Source: Bathynomus jamesi (lineage: Eukaryota; Arthropoda; Malacostraca; Isopoda; Cirolanidae). From it: a stretch of DNA of 64,000 bases. The notes beneath the pieces are model-generated. The model was not told where the DNA came from, did no database searches, and was given only the letters and a program-made list of their open reading frames with translations. The stretch covers positions 272,001 through 336,000 of the forward strand of contig JAJOZX010003208.1 of assembly GCA_023014485.1 (NCBI GenBank), written 5' to 3'. The translations under genes and the position numbers were made by a program. Below are positions 23,976 to 35,136 of the stretch, one piece after another (the stretch's first letter is position 1; each line of letters opens with the position of its first letter).

Positions 23976-24152
23976 AATATGGAAGTTTTCAAAAGAAGCT
24001 TAGACACCTGGTTCAGGAGAATCCCAAACGAGCTGGCTGTGTGAGATGGAGAACTCAAGAAAAAAAAACTGTCTCTTAAATCAAATCTAGAGGCGGGGCC
24101 ACGAGCCCGACCTCCGCGAGAATAGAGACCGACGAGCGGAGTCAGTACCAGG

Positions 24153-24156
<4 letters not shown>

Positions 24157-24219
<63 letters not shown>
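24157..24219. repeat. (TA)n microsatellite
   Basis: Pure TA run just after the LINE tail. Confidence 0.95.
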
Positions 24220-24222
<3 letters not shown>

Positions 24223-24389
24223 ATATAATCTTTCTTCTCTGTTAATCCGAAAAGGGGAATAATTGAAAAGCCTAGCCTCTTACAGAAATAATGTATTCGT
24301 CAAAGATTTTACCACTAAACAACTTACAATGCAAAAATTAAATTTTTTACAGTTATGAATATTTATTTAGGGAAGAAACTTAACAATAA

Positions 24390-25250
24390 TATATCAGATC
24401 TTATTAAAAATTTGGACTGTGTTCAATTTTTATGAACATTTTGTCACTAGTACAGTTTTTTATGCTGATTCTAAGTATGCAACTCATTTTTGCGGAAATA
24501 AATATTTAACATTTTATTGGCGTTTGTTTGCAGGCCGTTTGCGGGCCGTTTCGTAATCCCATATTGCTCGGTGGACCCCGAACTCTGCCTTTTCAAGGTG
24601 TGTGCAGTAATCATACTCGTTTTCGTAATTATTGTACGTGAAACACCACCTAACACGAGACATGACAACCACACTTATTAGCAAATAATTTTTGGAGTGA
24701 AATGAGCCGGATGTGATTTTTTGCGGCTATACTATGCCATATTTAGAATATCAGTGACGTAAAACCCTCCAAATGATGTAAACAACCGCTGACGCTATTA
24801 TATTTGCTTACCGAAAGTCACTATGACGACATAAATTGATGACGTATTCAATGCAAAAGGTGTTAAGTCCTTACCGGATGTAAAAAGGTTGGTGCGGTGC
24901 GTTCGCTGGGTAATACTAAGCCAGCGAACGCACAGTAGTCGGGACGAAAAAAACCCAAAAATTTTCGAGGTATGAGCGCATTACGGGGGCTCTGCCCCCG
25001 TACCCTCGAGACCTAAATTATACTGAGTGATTGTGCGAGTTTGTGTGGCGCCAGCGTCACAAAGGGCAAAATTTGTACGAGCTTATGTTAAGCATGATTG
25101 GCAAGCACTTCTGATTCGTAGACTTATACAAATAAAAAAAAGTCCGCCAAAAATGAGTTTCATATTTGAAATCAGCGCGAAAAACTGTATCTGTAATGCA
25201 ACTTTCAAAAAATTCGAACACAGTCCAAATTTTTAATAAGACCCAATATA
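24390..25250. mobile_element. Non-coding element with about 130-bp inverted repeats
   Basis: The block 24390-24520 (cttattaaaaatttggactgt, then gctgattctaagtatgcaactc) matches the reverse complement of 25110-25240 at roughly 75-80 percent by eye. Part of it (attttgtcac..., atgctga-tct-agtatg) resembles the terminal repeat of the element at 45306-47660, so it may be a non-autonomous relative. The interior holds a g-rich palindrome near 24985-25005 (gggggctctgccccc). Confidence 0.5.
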
Positions 25251-25259
25251 TCTTTAGTA

Positions 25260-26340
25260 AAATGCACAAGCAATTTAAATATGACTGTTAGACAATTTTA
25301 GCCTACAAATTGGTAGTTATTTAACTGAATACAGCCGTAACTGTAATACCGAAGACCATTAAAATGAATGGACCCATACGTACTACAATTTAACTTTAGA
25401 GTAACTTGGTTTCTCTGCCCGGCCTTTTTACCGTCTGAGCTAAGTGCATAATACCTTTAAGATTGAATTATCTTTATCCGGTCTGGTTAATTGACCATTT
25501 TAATTATAATGTATATTACCGTATTATAATGTCTAATGCATACCTTAATTACAATGTTTATCTACTTCCTTTTTTACAGTGTTAAATATTCCTTTCTGAA
25601 TCGGGTTACTTCCTTGTAATTTTACACTAGAATACTATATACATTTTTATTACATTTATACCAAATGTTTGGAACTCAGTTCGTTTTCTAAACAGGAAAG
25701 TGTAGGATAAACTATTTTTGAGTCTTTACAGACGTGAAAAGTAACGCCGAGTGTCTCCGTTTTCTTCCGTTAAATTTTAAGGAAAGACTATTTTGCGTTT
25801 GAATTATTTTTAGTCAACTCATTCGTTTTAAGAGTGATTTACTCAAACTTAGGGGGAACAATTTCACTTCTAATTTTCAACCACAATTTCTTATGAATGA
25901 ATTTAAGTCAAACTTCACAAAAAGGAATTTTAATCTAACTTCGTTTAATTTTTTGGGTGAACCAATTCCTAGTTGGTTAGGAATTCTAAACACAAATTTT
26001 GTGTAAGCATACGTATATGACGTCATAATTCGGCACGTTTTCTCTTGTTATTGTAGTTTTTAGAAAATGTGGTATAGGTATAACTAAATATAATTTGATT
26101 TAACCCTAAAAGGACGACCGCTACATATTGTTAACCTTTCAAATACACGCATTCATAACTTAACCCTACAAACAATTCCGGCGTTAAAGGGTTAAGTTAT
26201 TCTGTTATAAATACAGGTTCTACAAATTGAAATGTATATCACTGTATTTCAGGTAGAATATTAATGTGTCTTTCACCAATCAGATTTATAATTAGTTTGA
26301 ATATTTTAACATCTATCAGATGCCTTGTTGTATGATATAT
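25260..26340. other. Non-coding, nothing recognised
   Basis: About 1 kb of AT-rich sequence without a credible ORF or repeat. A fragment of the palindromic MITE family (gaaaattatttcacgaaagtaac) follows at 26343-26390 between two TA tracts. Confidence 0.4.
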
Positions 26341-26384
26341 ATATATATGAAAATTATTTCACGAAAGTAACACGTGGTTTTATT

Positions 26385-26437
<53 letters not shown>

Positions 26438-26441
26438 CACA

Positions 26442-26663
26442 CAGTGGTGAGCTGGAGCCGGTTCGCACCGGTTCGCGCGAACCAGTTGTTAAAATTTTGA
26501 AGCATTTTAGAACCGGTTGTTAAGTACGAGTACAACTCCCAATGACAATGCATTGCCACTTCTTATGGAGAAAGGTACAAAAACTACATACTGTGCCACA
26601 TCCTTTAAATCAGAACTTTTTATATAGGGAACCGGTTGTTAAAATTTTGGCAGCTCATCACTG
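26442..26663. mobile_element. MITE with CAGTGGTGAGCTG ends
   Basis: The ends CAGTGGTGAGCTG and CAGCTCATCACTG are inverted repeats. The interior repeats gaaccggttgttaa three times. The ends look like hAT MITEs. The flanks lie in TA-rich sequence, and no exact 8-bp duplication is seen. Confidence 0.7.
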
Positions 26664-26664
26664 T

Positions 26665-26667
<3 letters not shown>

Positions 26668-26738
<71 letters not shown>
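26668..26738. repeat. (TA)n microsatellite
   Basis: Pure TA run beside the MITE at 26442-26663. Confidence 0.95.
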
Positions 26739-26739
<1 letters not shown>

Positions 26740-26740
<1 letters not shown>

Positions 26741-27595
26741 GTATCATTTACATTTTTTAGTGGTGTGAATTAATACCACCTTTGTTCATTTCATGTTTTA
26801 TTACAGATTTTATATTTGCAAAATAGATGAAAATATCATAGCATCCCTTACCATATTTATACAAAATACTTAGCCATATTACCAATTTTAAACACTGTTA
26901 ATCACGTCCTGACTGCGTTTGAATTTCAGGCAACCACCCTGTGCTCACACAGCTTCAGACATAAAGTATATGTTAACTAAAACAATGGAAATGAATAAAA
27001 ACACCTTATATATGATTTATATTAACATTTATTACGTTTTACGTATTAAAATTGTTATATTTAAAAAGTGAGAAATTATTCCGCATTGACGTGGAATGAG
27101 GTCCGTCAGTTTCACGTCCGTCGATGATGCTCAATTATTTTCTGCACTAGCGGACGAAATTCCTCAAAAACGGCAGCCGTGTCCCAGCGACGGCTTCTCC
27201 TTGTTTTATTTGGCGCCTTTCGCTTCGAATGTTATCGTTTAATAAACACATTAATCCCATATCTTAACTAACACAATTTTATGCTACGTTATTCGGCGGT
27301 CTGTAATTATTATTTTTATATAAGATTTATTGTCGTTTATTGCCTCAATCTTATTTGGTTTTCATACGATATTTTATTCCTTTTCTCGGCATAGGGTACT
27401 CACGCGCTGCCAGGCGCACGATTTAATTTCCTGCCCAAATAAGATTCCCTTAAATTGATTTAACCTATTTTTAAGAATTATCAAATTTTCAGAAGGTGTA
27501 ACTTTAACATGTCATTAAACTTGTTAATAACGTAACACTCTAACTCTAACGGAGTTTTCCCGTTTTATAAAAAAGTATAATTTTTGTGTGGTTTC
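26740..27595. other. Non-coding, nothing recognised
   Basis: No ORF, repeat or motif supports a feature. The 27090-27230 stretch is less AT-rich (ggaatgaggtccgtcag) but shows no coding signature. Confidence 0.4.
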
Positions 27596-27599
27596 ATTT

Positions 27600-28885
27600 T
27601 TTGAACGCCTCCTTGAAACAGAGGTCCTTTGGAAGCTGGTTAAAAAGTCTTAGCCCCCTGACAACCAAGCTATTTTCCTTCACTGTTGAGGCGGTCCCTT
27701 ATCGGGCCTTTAATTTGGGAACACTACACATTCTGCCTTTCCTATTTTCCAGTGTTGTTTGAATGGTAATTGGGTTTAGTTTTTGGTTTGGTACCAGTTT
27801 TTCGATCATTTTCCATATATAGATTATAGTGTACCTCTCTCTTCTTCTTTCCAGTGAGTACAGATTTAGTTTACGTAGTCTTTCCCAGTAGTTGAGTTCT
27901 TTGCAACCATCAATCTTTGCTGTGAAATGTCTCTGCGTTTCTTCTAGTTTATTAATTTATTCCTTTTTATATGGGGACGTCAAAACTGAGCAGTATTCAA
28001 GATTTGGTATAATCAGTGTTTTTAGCAGGGGAATTATCATTATTACCCCCATATCTCAAGAGCTGAAATTTCTCGGTGTTAAATGTCATGTTGTTGTCTT
28101 CTGACCATTTGTATATTTTGTTCCTCTGCAAGGCCTCCACTTCATTTACATCGCTGATTTTTCTGCTGATCTTTGTATCGTTTGCAAAGGATGTTACCAG
28201 TGGCGGTTCCTCATATGGGCAATATGGGCAGCCGCACTGGGCGGCATTTGTGGAGGGGCGGCATGAGCGCCTGCAAAAAAAAAAAAAAAAAAAAAAAGAA
28301 TAAATAAATAAAGAAATAAATTTAAAAAAATAAATAAATAAAATAAATAATAAAAGATCAATGACTTTGCATCAAGGAAGGTAAGAAGAGTCAGGCTTTA
28401 GATGGCAGTTGTGCTGTGGTGCAATTTATTTTGTTTCTTGTTCAAAGTGTAGCATAATAATTACCCTCTCTTAAGTGTCTTATTCTATTTATGTGATAGA
28501 ACATTTGTACAATTTAGAAATTTGATTCTCTAGTTTATTTATGGCAGTTGTGCAATTTAATTTGTATTTTTCCTGTTCATAGTATCATAATTACATTCTC
28601 TTAAGTGAGTTATTCTATTTACGTGATGAAGGATTTGTAAAATTCAGAAATTTGAGTCTTTGTTTTGGTTCTGAAGTTCCAACAATTAGTCCAATAAAAA
28701 GTTATTTTGTGAAAGAGTTATGTCTGTCCTTTATTTTGGGGGGATTCGAATGTGTGTGTGTTGGCGAACAGGGGGGGGGGGCGCTGAAGGTGAGGTTCGC
28801 CCAGGGCGTCATGTAAGCTAGGACCGCCACTGGATGTTACTATACTGTTGCTGTTGACTCCGCTGTCTTTGTCTGTTAGCATGGC
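27600..28885 (-). pseudogene. CR1-like LINE ORF2, 3' portion, next to the Polinton
   Basis: On the minus strand the piece 28885-28841 continues the RT domain from 55165-55069 on the far side of the Polinton. After the hAT MITE at 28198-28832 it continues at 28197 (SFANDTKISR, a variant of the RT FADD catalytic box) and ends with the tail near 27600 (NPITIQTTLE). Some frameshifts are present. The family is the same as at 9205-9960 but this copy is longer, reaching into the palm domain. Confidence 0.75.
28198..28832. mobile_element. hAT MITE with exact 8-bp target duplication
   Basis: The ends are CAGTGGCGGTTCCTC and the complement-type GACCGCCACTG. The octamer GATGTTAC flanks it at 28190-28197 and 28833-28840. 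The 635-bp interior is non-coding, with an A-run at 28276-28298 and AAATAAAT repeats. It split the LINE frame 45 bp from the point where the Polinton later or earlier inserted. Confidence 0.95.
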
Positions 28886-29215
28886 AGTAGTATAGCCGCA
28901 AAAGGGGAGAGTGCAAGAATGTTGCAAGTGATGACGTAATGTTGCAAAGGGGTGGGGTTGTTGCAAAGGGGGGGGGTTGCAAAAAAAAGAAAAAAAAGAA
29001 AAAAGAAAAAAAGAGTACTGGCCTTTGTTGCCAACCTAGGTTGCAAGGGTCATGCAACTTGGGGGCCTCCCCCAAGCTATTCCCCCCAAAGGGCCAGAGA
29101 GAAAGGAGGAGAGAAAGGAGGAGAGGTGTTCACCTGGCAGGAGCCAAGTGCATATTAAGACTTCAGCCGAGTAGGCGTTGTTTTATAGGCTCCTAATCAG
29201 CCAGAATCAGCCAGT
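28886..29215 (+). repeat. Polinton left terminal inverted repeat
   Basis: It matches the reverse complement of 54760-55068 through agtgcaagaatgttgcaag, a purine-rich A/G tract, ggtgttcacctggcagg and gccgagtaggcgttgtttta. The middle (29016-29085) is diverged. The following 29216-29460 holds repeated cagccagttgactgagcc and acacctgaaggagaga units that extend the subterminal region. Confidence 0.93.
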
Positions 29216-29827
29216 TGACTGAGCCAAGGGGGGAGGGGTACACCTGAAGGAGAGAGAGAGAGAGACGCCTGAAGGAGAGAGAGAGAGACACTAAGACTTC
29301 AGCCGAGTAGGCATTGTTTTATAGGCTCCTAATCAGCCAGAATCAGCCAGTTGGCTGAATCAGCCAGTTGACTGAGCCAAGGGGGGAGGGGTACACCTGA
29401 AGGAGAGAGAGACGCCTGAAGGAGAGAGAGACACCTGTAGGAGAGAGAGGAGTTCTCCCCCAAGTTATTTTCGTTTTCCTAACCTAAGAGGCCACTAAGG
29501 GGTTTTACCAAAGGGCCTGAAAGAGAAGGACCAGAGGTCCTTGCTCGGCTGGGAGCCGAGCTTGAATGAGTCTTTCACCAACTTCTCGGTCTTTTATAAG
29601 CCTCTATTCTGGCTGAGTTGCCAGATAGCGCAATGTGTTCAGTTGCCAGATAGCGACATGTATCCCAGAAATATTAATCATCCATTGTGTAACACAATAT
29701 GACGGTAGTTATTCCAATTAAATTCGTTATAATAAATAAATACACACTCAATCTTTATTAATTGCATACCTTTCCAGTTTTTTTTTTGCAATGATCGGAT
29801 TGCTCTTGCTAGATATATATTATTATG

Positions 29828-29865
<38 letters not shown>

Positions 29866-30137
29866 TCTTTTAAACATCTTATGTTAGGTAAATATATATA
29901 TATATATATATATATTTATTTTTCATATTATAACATTTAATTTTAGTTTAACGTTTAGAAGCAAATTTAACATTAACTTGAACTTCATTGAACTTGAAGC
30001 TAAACTTTTCGAAACAAATAACAGTTTACCACACATAATTCGAAAACTTCATAATAGAAAATAATTAATTTTATGGTTAACTAGTTTATTTCGTTTACTA
30101 TAATTATATATATACACAGCCTTTTAAACAGCTTATG

Positions 30138-30186
<49 letters not shown>
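29216..30186. other. Polinton left subterminal region, no gene
   Basis: Tandem GA-rich units run to about 29460. The block 29600-29660 (gagttgccagatagcgc) matches, in inverted order, the subterminal array on the right side (54350-54760), so the terminal homology reaches about 770 bp inward with gaps. Two similar AT-rich blocks (about 29711-30000 and 30370-30500) share cattaacttgaacttcatt, indicating an internal duplication. Confidence 0.6.
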
Positions 30187-30189
<3 letters not shown>

Positions 30190-30313
30190 GAACTCTTTCA
30201 GCTAAAGAAGCCTTATGTAAAGAATTGGTTGTGTAATAGCTGATATTACACTCTTTCAACATGTTCTGAAAAGCACGGCGTATAAATTCCTTCCCCATAT
30301 CCGTACAAAAATA
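30187..30313 (-). pseudogene. Second, fragmentary Polinton integrase copy
   Basis: This 127-bp stretch matches 38690-38815 of the integrase gene in the same orientation with about eight differences. It encodes FIRRAFQNML and KASLAERVQ, part of the integrase core beyond the second catalytic Asp. TA tracts flank both sides. It is a leftover of another Polinton or a local duplication. Confidence 0.85.
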
Positions 30314-30582
30314 GCTATATATATATATATATATATAGTGTTTCACTATAGATGTATAGATGTATATAGTGTTTAACGATTAGAATCAAATATAACATTA
30401 ACTTGAACTTCATTAAACTTAGTTAAACTTTTGGGGTGAATCCAATTAAATTCTGTTTATCAAATAAATAATTTTACACACTCAATTTTCATTATAAACA
30501 TTCAAATATCAGTGGGGAAAAACGAACGGAAATGAAAATTTATGAAACAATTCAAAACAGACGATCGTCATTCCCCAAACCC

Positions 30583-30613
<31 letters not shown>

Positions 30614-30616
<3 letters not shown>

Positions 30617-31797
30617 GGTGGGCCGTAAGTTTCCATACATAGGAAAAATTAAACGTTTGTTTTTATGTTTCAGATACCCTAAGAATATGCGTTTGACGAA
30701 AGAGCAACGAATTGAAATCATACTGATGGCTGGGTCGGGAAGCAGTCGCATGGTTGCAATGAACTTTAACAGACAACATGGAACGAACATCACACACGAC
30801 ACTGGCAAAACTTATTAACAAGTTTCAGAAAACTGGAAATGTTGCAGATCAACCGCGAAGTGGTCCAAGACGTACAGCCACCGATGAAGACACAACAGCT
30901 ACGATACTTACAACGCTTACACGGAGTCCCAGAAAAAGTACACGACGGTTGTCTGCAGAAAGTGGTGTCAGCAGATCGAGTATCAGGCGCATTTTGAAAG
31001 CAAACAAATGGCATCCATACAAATTGCATATGGCACAGCATTTGAGTGAAGACGACCCGGATAGACGGATGGAATTCTGTGAATGGGCATTAACCAAAGT
31101 GAACGAGGATGCAAACTTTTCAACTAAGATCTTGTTTACTGATGAAGCAAATTTTTACGTCAATGGAGAGGTTAATCGGCAAAACATACGTTACTGGAGT
31201 AATGCTAACCCTAACTGGCTGAGTCCGACGAAGATGCAAGGTGCCGGTAAAGTGATGGTGTGGGCCGGGATATGGGGTGACAGAATTATTGGACCAATTT
31301 TTGTCAGTGGAAATCTTAATGCCGAAAGGTATCTTAACATGTTGCAAGAAGTGATTTTCCCATCCCTGCTAAACGAGGAAGGTAACTTCCCAGTTTACTT
31401 CCAGCAAGATGGAGCTCCACCTCATTATGGTCTTCACGTGCGTCGGTATTTGGATCAGCAGTTTCCGGATGCTTGGATTGGTCGGCGTGGTCCTGTGGAG
31501 TGGCCTCCCAGATCCCCAGATTTCACCCCCCTTGATTTCTATCTTTGGGGGCACTTGAAGGCCATGGTGTATCAGGAAAAGATACGAGACATAAATCATC
31601 TAAAGGAACGTATCACCAACGCCATTACAAGCATAACGTCAACTGTGCTAATGCGTGTTCATCAACAGTGGGGAACACGTATTGAAATGTGTTTTCAAAA
31701 CAATGGCAACCATGTAGAGCATATTATATAAATAAAAATGGTTGTCCATAAAAAAATGTTTATTTTTCCTATGTATGGAAACTTACGGCCCACCCTG
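30614..31797 (+). mobile_element. Mariner element nested in the Polinton, nearly intact
   Basis: Terminal repeats CAGGGTGGGCCGTAAG and CTTACGGCCCACCCTG bound 1,184 bp, and TA flanks both ends. It contains a single transposase gene with one frameshift. Its presence makes it younger than the Polinton insertion or carried along with it. Confidence 0.95.
30687..31731 (+). pseudogene. Mariner-type transposase, DD41D, one frameshift
   Basis: The start ATG at 30687 opens the first helix-turn-helix (LTKEQRIEIILMAG). A frameshift at about 30780-30800 moves to the frame that runs to 31731. That part has a second helix-turn-helix (ESGVSRSSIRRILK), then three catalytic Asp: FTDEANF, FQQDGAPPHY and TPLDFYLWG. 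Forty-one residues lie between the second and third Asp, so the spacing is DD41D, unlike the DD34D of classical mariners. Total length of about 348 residues is normal. Apart from the frameshift the gene looks intact, which suggests recent activity. Confidence 0.9.
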
Positions 31798-32049
31798 TAT
31801 ATATATATAATATCTAAGTTGTATCGATATGAAAATTTACGAAACACACGAGCCTCATTCCATGCGAAAAAAATTGAAACAATATGAAAATTTACGAAAC
31901 AATTCAATTAAAAGTTGAAATTAACCAAAACACAATTCGCTAGAGGAAAGGAATTCCGAGAATCTGCCCAACTCGAATGACCATAATGACCTTTCTCCTA
32001 GACAGCTTGAACAAAACCTCTCTCGACTCCATTTCTTAGATATGCCCAC

Positions 32050-32137
<88 letters not shown>

Positions 32138-32260
32138 TCAAATAACGGGATATGCTTGTATCTTTTACCATTGTGTTCGAGCACAATTGTTCGAGCACAA
32201 TTGTTCGAAAACCATAGTTCGAAAAACAGTTGTTCGAAGCAGCAATTATTCGACGTTATA
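31798..32260. other. Simple repeats and TTCGAACA-type motif cluster
   Basis: A (TA)n tract at 32052-32093 runs into (GA)n at 32094-32129. From 32170 to 32255 a short cluster of variants of caattgttcga, six or more, is arranged mostly head to tail. No gene is seen. Confidence 0.6.
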
Positions 32261-33060
32261 TTGAATTGGAAAGGTTTTCACCCCACCTTAGACCCACAGT
32301 TTAACATTAGAAAATTCTGAAACCTGACTCAGTGCCAAAAGTTTTATAAGAAACACCAAATAATTTTCGTTGTCCCCTAGCGTAATTTGAATTGGAAAGG
32401 TTTTCACCCCACCTTAGACCCACAGTTTAACATTAGAAAATTCTGAAACCTGACTCAGTGCCAAAAGTTTTATAAGAAACACCAAATAAGTTTCGTTGTC
32501 CCCTAGCGCAATTTGAATTGGAAAGGTTTTCACCCCACCTTAGACCCACAGTTTAACATTAGAAAATTCTGAAACCTGACTCAGTGCCAAAAGTTTTACA
32601 AGAAACACCAAATAATTTTCGTTGTCCCCTAGCGCAATTTGAATTGGAAAGGTTTTCACCCCACCTTAGACCCACAGTTTAACATTAGAAAATTCTGAAA
32701 CCTGACTCAGTGCCAAAAGTTTTATAAGAAACACCAAATAATTTTCGTTGTCCCCTAGCGCAATTTGAATTGGAAAGGTTTTCACCCACCTTAGACCCAC
32801 AGTTTAACATTAGAAAATTCTGAAACCTGACTCAGTGCCAAAAGTTTTATAAGAAACACCAAATAATTTTCGTTGTCCCATAGCGCAATTTGAATTGGAA
32901 AGGTTTTCACCCCACCTTAGACCCACAGTTTAACATTAGAAAATTCTGAAACCTGACTCAGTGCCAAAAGTTTTATAAGAAACACCAAATAATTTTCGTC
33001 GTCCCCTAGCGCAATTTGAATTGGAAAGGTTTTCACCCCACCTTAGACCCACAGTTTAAC
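32261..33060 (+). repeat. Tandem array, six full 126-bp units plus a partial
   Basis: Units start with ttgaattggaaaggttttca at 32261, 32387, 32513, 32639, 32765, 32890 and 33016. Five are 126 bp and one is 125 bp. Identity between units is about 98 percent. A much-diverged unit is still recognisable at 33185-33250 (ttctgaaacc, caaataattttc), so the array is a recent expansion of an old one. Nothing in it is coding. It lies just upstream of the first Polinton gene. Confidence 0.97.
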
Positions 33061-33412
33061 GTTGAAACCGAATGTTCTTTTAAAATATAATTAGGATATA
33101 TTTCTTTATATCCTCTCGATTACATTAGTGACTAATGATGCGGGAAACTCTGAGTAAATATTTTCTCGAAAACTATGGGTGATAGAATAATTCTGAAACC
33201 ATATTTGGAATCAGTATCAAAAGTTCTATACGAATCACCAAATAATTTTCAAAGGAGAATACGAGCATTAAATCTATTGGTGAAAATATATATATGTTAC
33301 TCGTCCGGTCCCGTTATAGCGGATTGGTACACGTCATAGCTCCACCCAGCTACATCGCCAGCCAATCACTACGAACATCTGGTCTTTTTGGGCGGAGCTT
33401 GGCGATTGTGCA

Positions 33413-33420
33413 TATAAAAG
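33413..33420 (+). promoter_or_regulatory. TATA box of the first plus-strand Polinton gene
   Basis: TATAAAAG lies 74 bases upstream of the ATG at 33487. A GC-rich stretch ggcggagcttggcg lies about 20 bases upstream of it. TCAGT, an arthropod-like initiator, occurs at 33431 and 33462, though at spacings from the TATA box that are not ideal. The ATG context ccaccATGG is a perfect Kozak match. Confidence 0.6.
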
Positions 33421-33481
33421 GGGATATTTTTCAGTTTGGAGTAACAGTAGCTATTTTCGCGTCAGTGAATAATCATTCCCT

Positions 33482-34980
33482 CCACCATGGACCTGTACGT
33501 CTCCCCAGACTTGTATGAAGAGAGTGATACTGCAGCATTAACGACAATTAGCCTTTTTAATGCGGTTGACCGTGATGAATTATTTACAACGCAAACCGTA
33601 GAAGACATGTGCAGTGACGCTCCTTACAATCCGACGCAAGGGACTACCATAGAAATGTAAGTGTCTATAATTAGAATTTATATATATATATGGATGGGGT
33701 GTAGTATCTCGTCAAATAGATACTCGCCAAAAATGTCAATCAATGTTATTTTGTTACCCCATTATGCTAAAATCGAAATTTTATGGCGTTCAATGTTATT
33801 CCTCGAACCAAAGATATCTTCACATAATGGGGATCTGTCTGTATACTCTGTATATGTTTTAAAAGCATTATTCCTTTAAGGTCCGATGAGGATTTGACAC
33901 GTGTTATACAATCTTTTGAAGAATCTCGGAATACGGGGGATATACTGAACAGTCAACAATGCCACACATCCTCCACCATGGACCTGTACGTCTCCCCGGA
34001 ATTGTATGAAGAACGTGATACTGCAGCATTAACCGCAATTAGTCTCTTCAATGCGATTGACCGTGGCGAATTATTTTCAACGCAAACCGTAGAAGATATT
34101 TGCAGTGACGCTCCTTACAATCCGACGCAAGGGACTACCATAGGAATGTAAGTGTCTATAATTAGAATTTTTATATATATATGGAGAGTTGTAGTATCTC
34201 GTCAAATAGATACTCGCCAAAAATGTCAATGTTATTTGGTTATCCCCATTATGCTAAAATCGAAATTTTTATAGCATTCAATGTTATTCCTCGAACCAAA
34301 GATATCTTCACATAATGGGGATCTGTCTGTATACTCTGTATATGTTTTAAAAGCATTATTCCTTTAAGGTCCGATGAGGATTTGACACGTGTTATACAAT
34401 CTTTTGAAGAATCTCGGAATAGGGAGGATATACTGATCAGTCAACAATGTCACACCGAAATAATGTAAGTGTTTTTCTTTATCTTTTTGGGATAAGAAGA
34501 CAATATATTTTCATAAATTTATTAAATGAAAGAAATCAGTACAATCCCTTACAATCCGACGCAAGGGACTACCATAGGAATGTAAGTGTCTATAATTAGA
34601 ATTTTTATATATATATGGAGAGTTGTAGTATCTCGTCAAATAGATACTCGCCAAAAATGTCAATGTTATTTGGTTATCCCCATTATGCTAAAATCGAAAT
34701 TTTTATAGCATTCAATGTTATTCCTCGAACCAAAGATATCTTCACATAATGGGGATCTGTCTGTATACTCTGTATATGTTTTAAAAGCATTATTCCTTTA
34801 AGGTCCGATGAGGATTTGACACGTGTTATACAATCTTTTGAAGAATCTCGGAATAGGGAGGATATACTGATCAGTCAACAATGTCACACCGAAATAATGT
34901 AAGTGTTTTTCTTTATCTTTTTGGGATAAGAAGACAATATATTTTCATAAATTTATTAAATGAAAGAAATCAGTACAATA
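33482..34980 (+). repeat. Two successive tandem duplications, 491 bp and 434 bp
   Basis: The unit 33482-33972 is repeated from 33973, with ATG codons 491 bp apart (33487, 33978). A second event repeated 34113-34546 as 34547-34980, offset 434 bp. Copies differ at only a few positions. Both units include an exon and an intron, and the second breakpoint shows the shared bases acaat. Confidence 0.93.
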
Positions 34981-35136
34981 AACAACTACAGAATATATCG
35001 TTACAAATATACGAACAAAAACATTATAATATACAACGAGTACGTACAATTGGAAAACGGTTTTTTATCTGTCTGCATACCATTTCATCGTTTCGGCGAG
35101 TGTGACACGGGTCAAATAAATTTAAAAAATTTATAA
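33487..35136 (+). CDS. Predicted spliced Polinton gene with duplicated exons, function unknown
   Basis: Predicted exons: 33487-33656, 33881-34147, 34369-34464, 34540-34581, 34803-34898 and 34974-35136. Every intron starts GTAAGTG and ends TTTAAG or AATCAG after a suitable tract, and every junction is phase 2, so the frame stays open for 277 residues. The product is short, acidic and Asp/Glu/Thr-rich (MDLYVSPDLYEE repeated as MDLYVSPELYEE; also SDAPYNPTQGTT) with no known domain. Tandem duplications created extra exons. The last exon overlaps the 3' end of the protease gene on the other strand and is the least certain. An alternative is that these exons are 5' leaders spliced to the polymerase acceptor at 40947, whose phase also fits. 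Confidence 0.55.

Larger units (their letters stand above)
19845..24135 (+). pseudogene. CR1-like LINE 3' end split by two insertions
   Basis: LINE tail sequence runs 19845-20176 (RQLE-type block, then CREL-type NGCRELN), resumes at 23367-23520 after the transposon 20177-23366, and resumes again near 23976-24135 (FKRSLDTWF) after a GC-rich insert. It is the same family as at 9205-9960. Frames are broken even when the insertions are ignored, so it was already dead or decayed afterwards. Confidence 0.7.

Noticed and set aside
28818..29196. Lys-rich and Pro-rich ORFs at the Polinton left end, and their mirror at 54780-55116
   Set aside because: They read the purine/pyrimidine tract of the terminal inverted repeat in several frames and differ between the two ends.
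32261..33060. CRISPR array
   Set aside because: The units are contiguous 126-bp repeats with no unique spacers, in a eukaryotic transposon.
34881..35105. 74-residue plus-strand ORF after the duplicated exons
   Set aside because: It reads through a strong GTAAGTG splice donor and an intron; the spliced model explains the region better.
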